Positions 35,702-46,267 of a DNA stretch of 64,000 nt are shown in pieces. Origin of the DNA: Erigeron canadensis (lineage: Eukaryota; Streptophyta; Magnoliopsida; Asterales; Asteraceae); contig NC_057762.1 of assembly GCF_010389155.1 (NCBI RefSeq), positions 33,354,055-33,418,054 on the forward strand, written 5' to 3'. Position 1 is the first letter of the stretch. Each line of letters starts with the position of its first letter. Below the pieces are notes generated by a model. That model was not told the DNA's origin. It saw only the letters and a program-made list of their open reading frames with translations, and made no database searches. The position numbers were made by a program, and so were the translations under genes.

Positions 35702-37553
35702 TTTGGATTGTCATGCCTTAATTGTCATAGGAAATACATGCATAACAAATACAGCTGTCTGTCAAAGAATAAAGAAGATTGTTTCCTTGCTAAGGGTACT
35801 TCATAACTAGACTTCAGTGCAAAATTTTAATCATATTTGAAGCTTTAGCGTTCTGTGATTGCTAAGAAAGTGAGAATGTGAGATAAAGTTAGATGTTTAA
35901 CTAATAGTCCAACACTCAGCCTTTACCATGCACGAGTCAAATATTACAATAGCGAAAGTGAAATTGTTAGTGCAACTGTTGGTTTCAATTGATATGAGCC
36001 TCCTAGAGAAGCCTAGAATATAGATTGTGCTGCATACTGCTGGAGTGCTGGTATTGGAGTTGTAATTAGCTATACTACTATCAATGTTTATGAGACAAGA
36101 TGATTTGATCATTATATAACCCAACCATTTAGAGAAGGGAAGAGGACGTCAGTCCTCCTACAGAGTATGCCTGTCCTGGGTTCCAGATCAACAAAACTTA
36201 TATGCCATGGAAAGGCTTTTCTGGATTTAAGGATTTGATTGGGCTTTCTAGGTCAGTTCTTGAAGTATAAATATAAGTCCCAACTCATAATTGATCAATA
36301 TTCTGTAGAACACGAATTGGCTGACCTTGGGCGAATTTAAGGCGTAGCCTAACCTAGAAGTGCAAGTTACCTCAGACAAATGGTCGAATTTGATTGGCCT
36401 CTCTTATTATATTTATAATCGATCGAGCTACAACAAGCTCCAAATGATCGATCTATTACTTTATGATCCCTTTAATTGTATGTGCATATGGATCTTTGTG
36501 GGGAATCAATAAACATTTTTTATTGTTGAATACACATCCAATGTGCCTCATATATAAATCCTTTGAATTTGCAACGTATACAGGTATAAAATTGATTTAA
36601 ACTCCCTCAGTCCTTTGGAACTCTCGTGCCATATTCAAGGAACTACAGATCAGGAGCTAACTGAACTGACATTTCCATGTTAACCACATTATAATGCATC
36701 AGCTGAACTAGCATAACTCGCAGTGCAAATGTCACTTACCCAAATTAACATTTGAAACCACTAGAAATTTAAAAAGTAAGACGTTTTTAGAAATTCCAGA
36801 ATTACAGTTTTTTGCCAAACAACTTTGTTTAGAGATCGAAATTTTAAGAATTTTTTTAGAGGCCAAGACCAACCGTGGTAGATCGACTACAGGATTTCAA
36901 AACAGAAGACAAGAATGGGAAAAGGTAATCTGCCATCAATAATGCCACGATCAACCATGACAGAGTACTGGATGTGCGAGTGCGACCATGCATAGTTGTC
37001 CAAAAAACTAGGATAAGGGAGCTGGCGGAATCTAAATCACGCCATAAATCTTCTTGCCCTTAGGCTCATTATATTTCGGCAAATGTAACTTCCGCAAGCA
37101 AAAAAGTAACGAGAATTGTAGACTAAAGAATTTTGAAAAGCTATACACCCACACTAGTTTTTCAGCAACAAAACCATTCTCAATCATGGTGTGTCTTCAT
37201 CTAATATGAACCTTAACCACAAAAGATTGTTCGAGACTTTGAGTACGTTGAACTGTATAATCTTAATTATGAGCTATAATACTAATCTAAGTTATGCAAA
37301 AGAAATAGAGGCTAAAGAAAATCCATCAATGGACATATGACATATATATGTACATATATCTTCTATTTAGAGGGCTGAGGGCCGCGACTTGTTAGTGTAG
37401 TTACATGTATGCGCGCATGTATCCTTCCAACAGTAACCTTTGTAAACGTTAAAGTTACATCTAATGTTTTGTTTACCCACTTGTGGAATGTGGAAATATG
37501 AATAAAAAAAACTATCTAAGATAAAATTATAGCAAGCTACAAGAACACAGTAA

Positions 37554-38149
37554 TTATATTATATTATATATACATACTAATTTTCAACGTCGGTTGGTGA
37601 GGGGGAGTACTGTAGCTAAAAGTACTCCCCCTAATGCATAAAGTACAGTTAGCTATTGCCCGTTTAAATTATCTAACGGCTTTAACGGCTGTTAATAACT
37701 AACGGTAGTTACAAAAAGATATTTAATAGAGTTTGTTTTCAACATTAAATTTTTTAACTTTTGTCACCAAAGTTTTGCTTTATTTATGTTTTGGCCAAAT
37801 AACTTTTGATTTTTAAGTTTTTCTCATCAAAAGTTTATTTCTTTCTTATTTTTACCACATAACTTCCACTTATTAAACTTTCGCCATAGAAACTTTCTTA
37901 ACTTTTGTAATTTTTTCCACATAACTTTTTTTTTAAGAGTCACTCTGAAAATTTTCTTTTATTTGTTTTTACCACGTAAGTTTTGGTTTCCAAATTTTGT
38001 TATCAAAGTTTCATTTTCTATACTTTGACCACAACTTTTGTTTTTTTTAACTTTTGTCACGCAAATTTGGTTTTTCGGTTTAATGTTTTTTAATTTTGTC
38101 GCGAGAGTTTTGTTTTTCTCCCGGAGTAACGCCCGGGTAAAAATACTAG
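37554..38149 (+). mobile_element. Helitron-like insertion with empty site in the other copy
   Basis: Comparison with 3001-3020 shows an unbroken ACACAGTAA|TATGTATGATA there and 596 extra bases here. The insertion ends in hairpin CCCGGAGTAACGCCCGGG, spacer TAAAAATA, then CTAG before host T; target A-T is met. Near its 5' end is an 11-bp inverted pair GGGGGAGTACT...AGTACTCCCCC (37602-37634). The middle is made of degenerate TTAACTTTTGTCACCAAAGT-like repeats. The 5' terminus is TT and not TC. Confidence 0.75.
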
Positions 38150-38172
38150 TATGTATGATATATGAAAGATAC

Positions 38173-38529
38173 CTGGCGAAGGCTGCTTTAGCGAATCTTC
38201 TTGAACCTTAGACCATTGCCTCTCTAAGTTCTCAACAATCTCTTCGATCAAAGCCTAAAATATGCAAAAATAACGTCCAACATTGATATGAAATCTAGAA
38301 TGCAACTGTAATAAGAGATACAGAAGTTGACACTGAAAAAGTTCTAACCAACCAGTTCCTTTTTCTTGTTCTCTAAACTCTCCTGCAAAAAAGAAATTTG
38401 AGCCGGCGGGGTATGTACTTCAACACCTGCTTCTGATTTAAACGAAAAATCAGCTGCATCTCCCAACTCATTTTCATCTGATGCAGATTGTTCAGTTTGC
38501 AATTGGGTTGTTGGTGATAATTCCAGTTC
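38173..38529 (-). pseudogene. Partial copy of the coiled-coil gene: exons 3 and 4 only
   Basis: Exon 3 (38529-38353, one codon longer than the original) and exon 4 (38254-38173) keep their frames and splice sites, but exons 1, 2, 5 and 6 are missing. It cannot make the protein. That the two exons remain open suggests a recent duplication, not selection. Confidence 0.9.
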
Positions 38530-39722
38530 CTGCAAATAATATGCAAATCACATACAACAATTTGTAAATATCACAACTTTTCTTAATGCAGGCAACTAAG
38601 GACTCTTATGTGAAGGTAAACCAAACTAAACGTGAGAATGCTAGTTCTTTTTTTGAGCGGCCGAAAGCGAGAACGTTAGTAATAGAGAAAATGATCCAAC
38701 ATGTATAACAGTACTTGCTTACAAAAAAAAATGGTTTATTTCAACTAAAATTAACATATAAACAGTTTCTAAAAGCATGTTAATTGTTACTGATATATTT
38801 TTTACATAAGTAGAAAAATAAACAATTCTATACACTCCTAATTTGTTTATTAGTAATATTCGAGTTGTAAAGTAAAATAAAAGTTAACCGGTTAATTTAC
38901 GAGCGATCTATATTTATCTTAGCTTATAAATTCATATGTGTATTAACCACAAAGAGGCCGAATGAAAATGATAACAACATGGGATTGTCTAGTATGCTGT
39001 TGACAGCAAATGATTATATGCTTTTTCCACATTACATTCAGGAGGAGGGTTGAGTTTTTAGGAGGGGGGTTGAGTTTTTATTTTATCATATATAAAAATT
39101 TATGTGAGAGCAGAGGTTTGCAGCATATAATATTTTCCCTAACAACATATCCTTTTATTAGTGATAGTGAAGTGAAGATTAGGCTAAGTTTTGTTTGATG
39201 AAATGCAAATATATATATATTTCTCAAATACTAACTTGATTGATAGGAATTCTTCTTTCATTTTGCTTGAAACACCATCAAAGCATAGACAAGTCCTTAC
39301 TTCAAAGTTCAGATTATGCTTTCCTTGAAATATACAACATAGCTTAATTCCCTTTCCTTTCATTACTAACTAAAAGTACCTTCAAATCCTCCTCTTATTC
39401 AACAAACCAAATATACATATTTCCATTTGTTATGTCCCTATCCAACACCTCTTCTTACTTCTAATCTAATCTTATCTTCTCATATCAAGTCATTAAGTTA
39501 CTCAATCATTCTTATCTTAATGTGAAATCAGAAACACATTGATCGAATGGGTTCGTCATGACAAAGAATTGAAGAAGATATATATCTACCTACTACGGAC
39601 TTGCTGACTAAAAGACCCTTCTTGATAAGGCATTTGAACATTATCAAGTTAGCTCATTAAATCTTTCTTTCTTTTTCATTTTCAGTAATCAATATATATT
39701 TTTTTATCCAATCCTTTTCAAG

Positions 39723-41891
39723 ATGGTGTTAAAGAAACTTAAAAGAAGAGTTGAAAGAATCATCACCAAACCCTTTAAAAAACCTCCAAGAAAAGCCTAT
39801 ATAAAACCACCATCACCTCCACAATCTCCACCACCTGAACCATCACCCACCAACATGAACCGTTGTCCGTCCCACCCTTTCATGTTCCCGGAAACCCAAT
39901 CTGTCGTCCTTCCTAACCCCTCACATTTCTTCTCCCCTAACCTCCTCACATCCCCTCTCCCTACAAACTCTTTCTTTCAAAATTTTGTCCTTAAAAATGG
40001 TGATCAACCCGAATACATCCACCCGTATTTGATCAAATTCTCCCCCTCGTCACTTTCTATATCTTACCCGTCTTTATACTCCAACACGGCCTTCACTTAC
40101 CAAATCTTTAATGCGGATTTCACCATCTCAGCCTTGGATAACCCGGACCCAAATCAAACCCATGTCATATCTTCATTCAATGATCTAAGTGTCACATTAG
40201 AGTTTCCAAATTTAAGATTTTATCTTGTCAGAGGAAGCCCATTTTTAACATGTCAAGTCATGCAAAAGGTGGCACTTTCTATTTCAACTATTCATGCAAT
40301 TCTTGATTTTACTCCAAATTCTTCAAAAACCAAGTATAAAATTAATCTAAATAACGGACAAACATGGGTGTTGTATTCTTCTTCACCAATTGATTTGAGC
40401 TATGATATTTCAAAGATCACATCTTTACCATTTTTGGGTATCATTCGGGTTGCATTAGTACCAAATTCGGATGTTAAACTTGAACAAATTCTTGACCAGT
40501 TTAGTTCTTGTTATCCGGTATCGGGAAGTGCTGACCTTAGTAAACCTTTTTGTGTTGAGTATAAATGGGAAAAGAAAGGTTGGGGGGATTTGTTAATGCT
40601 GGCAAACCCTCTTCATTTTCAACTTCTTGATAAGTCTTCAAGTATAGTTATTGACGACTTCAAATACAAAAGCATAGATGGTGAACTAGTGGGAGTAGTT
40701 GGTGATTCATGGGTTTTGAAAACAGACCCGGTTTCAGTAACTTGGCATTCAATCAAAGGTGTTAAAGAAGAATCATATCAGGAAATCATTGATGCTCTTA
40801 TAAAAGATGTTGATGGTTTGGATTCGACTTCAATATCGACAACATCTTCATACTTTTATGGGAAATTGGTGGCAAGAGCAGCTAGATTAGCTTTAATAGC
40901 CGAAGAAATTGGTTATCTTGATGTGATGACTAAAATTCAAAAATACTTGAAGGATACAATTGGGCCATGGTTAGATGGAACCTTTAACGGAAATGGTTTT
41001 CTTTATGATAAAACATGGGGTGGAATTATAACAAAACAAGGGTCTCAAGATTCAGGTGCTGATTTCGGGTTTGGGATATATAACGATCACCATTACCATA
41101 TCGGTTACTTTCTTTATGGGATTGCGGTTCTTGCAAAGGTAGACCCCATTTGGGGAAGAAAATATAGACCTCAAGCTTATTCATTGATGGCAGATTTCAT
41201 GACTTTGGGTAAAAGTGAGAAGACAAAGTATACTCGTTTAAGGTGCTTCGACTTGTGGAAGTTACATTCATGGGCAGGAGGTTTGACACAATTCGCGGAC
41301 GGTAGGAATCAAGAAAGCACAAGTGAAGCAGTTAATGCATATTACTCAGCCGCGTTGATGGGGTTAGCATATGGCGATACACATCTTGTTTCAATCGGAT
41401 CATTGCTTTTAGCCATGGAAATTCATGCATCTCAAACATGGTGGCATGTTAAGCAAGATGATTCTTATTATGCTCAAGATTTTACTAGGGAAAATCGAGT
41501 GGTGGGAGTTTTATGGGCGAATAAACGTGATAGTGGGCTTTGGTTTGCTCCGGCTGAATGGAAGGAATGTAGATTGGGGATCCAAGTGCTACCATTGTTG
41601 CCTGTCACTGAGGTTTTGTTTTCGGATGTCGGTTTTGTTAAGGAGCTTGTGGATTGGGCTTTGCCTGCACTAGGAAGGGAAGGTGTTGGTGAAGGATGGA
41701 AAGGATTTGTGTATGCATTGGAAGGGATTTATGAGAAGGAAGTTGCTCTTGAAAAGATTAGAAGTTTAAAAGGCCATGATGATGGGAATTCTATGAGTAA
41801 TTTGTTATGGTGGATTTATAGTAGAGATGAAAGTGAACAAGGTTATGAAGGAGGGGGTAGACATTGTTGGTTTGGTCGTTATTGTCATTAA
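39723..41891 (+). CDS. Glucan endo-1,3-beta-D-glucosidase, GH81 (intact copy B)
   Basis: The single-exon gene codes for 722 residues, the normal size for plant GH81. The enzyme hydrolyses internal beta-1,3 bonds in callose or fungal wall glucan by inversion. Residues 1-50 are basic then Pro-rich (KKPPRKAYIKPPSPP), with no clear signal peptide. The beta-sandwich part follows from HPFMFPETQ. The (alpha/alpha)6 part has YNDHHYHIGY (residues 453-462, Asp455 the likely acid) and DGRNQESTSEAVNAYY (residues 525-540, Glu530/Glu534 near the base position). The C-terminus is GGGRHCWFGRYCH. The start is the first ATG, shared with copy A. It is the only intact member of three copies here. Cytosolic or unconventional secretion is possible given the N-terminus; that is inference. 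Confidence 0.95.
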   Translation: MVLKKLKRRVERIITKPFKKPPRKAYIKPPSPPQSPPPEPSPTNMNRCPSHPFMFPETQSVVLPNPSHFFSPNLLTSPLPTNSFFQNFVLKNGDQPEYIHPYLIKFSPSSLSISYPSLYSNTAFTYQIFNADFTISALDNPDPNQTHVISSFNDLSVTLEFPNLRFYLVRGSPFLTCQVMQKVALSISTIHAILDFTPNSSKTKYKINLNNGQTWVLYSSSPIDLSYDISKITSLPFLGIIRVALVPNSDVKLEQILDQFSSCYPVSGSADLSKPFCVEYKWEKKGWGDLLMLANPLHFQLLDKSSSIVIDDFKYKSIDGELVGVVGDSWVLKTDPVSVTWHSIKGVKEESYQEIIDALIKDVDGLDSTSISTTSSYFYGKLVARAARLALIAEEIGYLDVMTKIQKYLKDTIGPWLDGTFNGNGFLYDKTWGGIITKQGSQDSGADFGFGIYNDHHYHIGYFLYGIAVLAKVDPIWGRKYRPQAYSLMADFMTLGKSEKTKYTRLRCFDLWKLHSWAGGLTQFADGRNQESTSEAVNAYYSAALMGLAYGDTHLVSIGSLLLAMEIHASQTWWHVKQDDSYYAQDFTRENRVVGVLWANKRDSGLWFAPAEWKECRLGIQVLPLLPVTEVLFSDVGFVKELVDWALPALGREGVGEGWKGFVYALEGIYEKEVALEKIRSLKGHDDGNSMSNLLWWIYSRDESEQGYEGGGRHCWFGRYCH

Positions 41892-42199
41892 TTAAAAGTT
41901 TCAAAATCAATGACTGCGACATTAAAGATTTAATAAGATTACCGAACTTGGAGAGTGTGTGTATATATACACGTGAACTATGAGCGCTGATCTGAATAAA
42001 GGGAATTTAAGTTAGTGTTTGTGTAAATATAAAGTTAAGTTTGTTTGGATTCATTATGGTTTTTAAGGCATATACGTGTGTTTTTTTTTATTGTAAATTG
42101 CATTTGAAATTTATATATGATAAGTATAGTATAAAAATTTATGTGGAAAAATTGTTTTAATTTGTGGCTAATCTTCGGAAGCTACAAAGAAAAATTGAG

Positions 42200-44010
42200 A
42201 ACGCTTACTTTATTCCCTTTTTTGTTTGAGGTATCTTTTGCATCGAGGTTTGGTATTAGGGGGTCATGAAGACATTAACTCATGATGAGAAAAAACAATC
42301 AAAAGTAACAGAGCTCGGTAACTTCCTTGAACTCTTTACGTTGTTAGGTCAACATAATGAAAAAGTAAAGAGGTGTTAAAATCAGCTCCTAAAAACCATA
42401 AATTTGATTCCGTTTAAAAAGATCAGGTGAACTGTTGTACAACAACTAAGCTCATTATTGTTGACGATGTTGCCGATGATTACATTGCAGTTTGGTAGAT
42501 GACTCTTTTGATATATCTCACAAAGAGTAAATGCTTTCGTGTTCGAGGTACGTATGCTGATAAATAAAAGGGGTCTCCTTGAGAGATTTCTTAGTGTTGT
42601 GCACGTATAAAGGATATATATATACCACTACTTTAAATATTAGAAAGTCAATACGTTCCTTATTAACAGAATTCCTTGAGTCTATCAAAAATTCGTGAAA
42701 TGTTATGACGATATGCTAGCAATACGAAAGTCGAAAGGTAAAATTGATGGTCTAAAAACTTTAACTATTTAAGAAACACAATTGGCTTACTACATTCATT
42801 GTTTTGCTCATCAAATTCAGCTAATACCCATTATTGTAGTTTCTAAAAAAAGCATTATCATTGGATGCAACTTACAAATCGGTTAAATGTGATTGGAGTT
42901 TCTCGTAAAAGAAAGAAATTGTTGAGAGAAAACTCAAGCTCAACATGTCTTAGAAGCCTTGGAAGATAGATGAACTTAAAAGTGGGAAAGGTAAATCAAG
43001 GATTTGGTTTGGTGACACTTGTTGGCAGTCTTATTACAAATTGCTTGCAAATGATGCCGATTTAAATATATCGTATCATATGTAAGGTGCTGAATTGATA
43101 AAATCGAAGAAAGCTCTTCAAATGTGAAAGATTAATTGAGCAAAAACATCATATATGTTTCTAGTTATGCAATCACTTTTTGGACTTTGTTTTTACGGCA
43201 CACTACTTGATGAAAAGGTAAATGATTTGAATATTTCTTCGCGAAGAAAAGATCAAAGATATTAATACTGCGATTTCCCTCATAAAGTCGATGAATAAAC
43301 AATTGCAAAAGATCACAAAGAGAAAATAGGAAATCATGTTGCACATGGTCACTGTGAAGCAAATGATTTTGAAGTCCCTTATATGGATAGTGTATATGTT
43401 CCCAATGGAAGAAAACGTGTAGCCAACAACATACTAAAAAGCTTCATCATTATCCGATTGAACTATTATAAGTTTTTAACCGTTATTGATTTAAAACTTC
43501 AATAACTAATCAATCGATTTGATGAGAAAGCATGATGCTACTAGTTATATACTTATATGGGAAGCATGAGAAGCATGAGCCGGATTGATGGTTTAGTTCA
43601 TTTTACAAGAAAAAGTTTTATACACGTGTAAATTTTTTCCCGAAAGAGTTTTACAAGTCTTCAATTACATGGTTCTTGTGAGCTGACATCTACATCTACA
43701 TTAATGAAATGCAAACGAGAGATTTATGGATTTAAGGATATTCATGGGACCTTTGATCATGTTTACTTATGATCATGTTTACTTACTTTATAATATTGGT
43801 AATGATCCACATGATGGTGGCAATTAATGTGGAAAGAGCATTTTCTGCAATGACATATTGACATGTGTGAAGAAATATTTGCTTAATAGAATGACGATCA
43901 ACTTTTAAATTATTGTATTATTTGGTCACGTCGATTCGACGATATGTGGGGCTTGAGATAGCTTTAAATAAATTAGGAAATAATAATCTTTTTAACAAAG
44001 TTAAAGTAGG
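42200..44010 (+). pseudogene. Decayed hAT-type transposase
   Basis: Coding-like pieces in changing frames run along the plus strand: LLHRGLVLGGHEDI-like and NFLELFTLLGQHNEKVK near 42230-42360, KSGKGKSRIWFGDTCWQSYYK near 42980-43040, and NVERAFSAM near 43830 followed by a helical tail. These correspond to the N-terminal, DTRWGSHYK and C-terminal dimerisation regions of the zf-MYM-type-1/TTF-like hAT transposases of plants. Many stops and shifts occur. The terminal inverted repeats were not found. Confidence 0.65.
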
Positions 44011-44098
44011 TGTAGCAAATTTTCAAACAACTTTTGAATGTAAACCATCATTTTTTAAAAATGAAGTAATTCTTATACTACATCTTTTTACTACATAT

Positions 44099-44129
<31 letters not shown>

Positions 44130-44725
44130 CTAGTGGTCAGACCCGTCCAATGGACGGGTAGTCTCAAAATATATTAATCAAAGCTAAAAAATTGGATTTC
44201 AAATATATTAAATAGATATACCGAAATCAACTTGAAAATTTGCTAGCTGAATAGTCACTCCATCGGTCAAAATACTCCAAAAATTATCCACCCAACGAAG
44301 AAACATACGAAAATTAACTCCATATAAATATTGATTTCACTTTACCCCTTTTTTTCAACTTTAGTTAAATAAAAAATTTACAGTTTCTTATATTCTAAAA
44401 GTGTAACTATATATATATATATAAGTATAATTAAATATAAATTAGGTTAAAGTGTAAATTGATGATGAAAAATCAAAAAGTGTAAGTTAATTATTTTAAA
44501 TTGGGTTAAAGTGTAAATTGTTGATGAAAAACTAAAAAGTGTAAATTAATTGTTTTAGATTGGGGTTAAAGTGTAAATTGGTGATGGAAAACCAAAAAGT
44601 GTAAATTAATTTAGATTAATATTAAAAAAAATTAGAGGATTAATAAGGAGGAAGGATTAGACTCAAGGAGGTGGATTAAAGATGTCAAGTGTACTCCCAA
44701 CCCTCTCTTTTAGTTATATTATAGA
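44130..44725 (-). mobile_element. Helitron-like unit, 596 bp
   Basis: On the minus strand it starts A|TCTATAATATAACTAAAAGAG at 44725 and ends ACCCGTCCATTGGACGGGT, spacer CTGACCA, CTAG|T at 44130. The hairpin is a perfect 8-bp stem. The middle contains four degenerate repeats of about 55 bp (TTAAAGTGTAAATTGRTGATG...). Confidence 0.65.
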
Positions 44726-44982
44726 TATATATATATATTTATTATATACTTATACTGTATAGCTGTATAATGCATAATTGTATATGGCTAAAGATCTTAT
44801 GTAGAGATCATTACTCTTTTATAAAAATTATCTAAATATAATTAACTTATAAAAAGTTACAATAGTATCAATACTTAATACTTTAAAAAATTATTGCACC
44901 ATGTTGAAAATTAAAAATGACACACGTGAATTGATCAAACTACCCTTAATAAATTAAATCAATACCGACATTTAATATTGAA

Positions 44983-45382
44983 CTAAAATAGTACCCACGC
45001 AATGCATCAATGATAACGACTATGGTTGGTGGTGGGGGCAATGGTGGTGGTGACGGGTGGCGGCAATAACGATGTGGCGGTAGCGTTAGAGGTGTAATTA
45101 TTAATGTAAAAAAATGGGTAGAGGATTAAAGATATTAGGGTTGTTTAAGGCTAAGGATATTTTAGGTATAAAAAGGGACTGAATTTTTCTAAAATAGAAT
45201 AAGCCAATTTGTTTTATAAAGGAATTATAGATTAAACCATCAATTTCTTATATTATAAAACATCTTCACTACCCCTTTAGTCAAACACTTTTACATCGAT
45301 AACCTACACCATTTGACGCCAACAACAACATTATCATTCATCGTCGTCATCACACTGTCACATTACGCGAGTACTGTGTTAG
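44983..45382. mobile_element. Two adjacent short Helitron-like units in opposite orientation
   Basis: 44983-45231 lies on the minus strand: start TCTATAATTCCTTTATAAAAC, end GCATTGCGTGGGTACTATTTTAG|T. 45246-45382 lies on the plus strand: start TCTTATATTATAAAAC, end CACATTACGCGAGTACTGTGTTAG|T. Ends are TTAG and not CTAG. The second is only 137 bp, close to a minimal pair of termini. Confidence 0.45.
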
Positions 45383-46267
45383 TAATTGGTAAAGATTATT
45401 ATATGTTTTAAGAATAATATTAATAATACATAATAAAATATTGTAAGGCAAAAATAGATGAAAAAGAGTAAAAGACACTCGATTAAAGGATCACAAACCC
45501 AACCCTGTTTTCGTATATTGGTAAAATAAAAAAAAATAGAATCCTGGTAAATGGATTCCTATTTTCACGAAGGTTTCCTATTACTTTGCAATTATATTCA
45601 GTATATATTATATATTATTTGAAAAACCCAAACCCACATAAGGTATAAATATATTGAACATGTTTCTACTGCTTTCGTTGGTTTGCTTTTGGTTTCCGTT
45701 TGCGAATATTGTTCTACATATAATATAATGGAAAAAAAGAAAGTAAAATAACTTGTCTTCCACGAGTTATAGGTCATGCAAATAAAGTTATCTAGTATAA
45801 TGCAAGTTAAACAATTGTCGTTTTGAAAAAAAATATTGTCGTTTTTATGATTAAGTGATCAGTTGAGGCAAGCTTAGGTCATGGACAATAAAATAACTTT
45901 ACACAAATTTTGAGCTATTTTCCTTCAATAACACAACTGTTCTTATATTATAATGATGATGGTTTGTTCTCTTATTTGATAGTGCTGCTACTATTATCTT
46001 GCTGTTAAATTATCAATTTTAACAGAATTTTTAATAGTTAATATAACATTCTACTTGGTGTTTGATGAAAGAAAACATAATCACTATTATCTAGAACAAC
46101 TATGTAATCACATTGATGTGTTCGGGCTTCGGGCCAATAATGGGTTAGCTGACCCGATTTCTAAATGGGACCAAAACCGGCCCGGTTCTCGGTTCACTTT
46201 TATGGTAATTTCCGGTTTTCGGCTGGTTGAGTCCATCGTGTTGAGGCTCATGTTGTTTTATCATCCC
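45383..46267. other. Spacer, nothing recognised
   Basis: No gene is seen. The frame that begins at 46055 is not conserved with the TMEM33 exon until its last dozen codons (from about 46268); the preceding sequence has replaced the normal exon 1 start. Confidence 0.4.

Larger units (their letters stand above)
35702..41972. repeat. Segmental duplicate of 1141-8407
   Basis: This block follows the left-hand block in the same order and orientation: intron 4, exon 4, intron, exon 3 of the coiled-coil gene, then GH81 upstream sequence, GH81 gene and 3' flank. Differences are a 596-bp insertion (37554-38149), a deletion equal to 3555-5135 of the left block (removing exons 1 and 2 and the promoter) joined at about 38693, and scattered small changes. 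Exons 5 and 6 lie outside the copied part. Direct orientation at about 34.5 kb distance. Confidence 0.9.
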
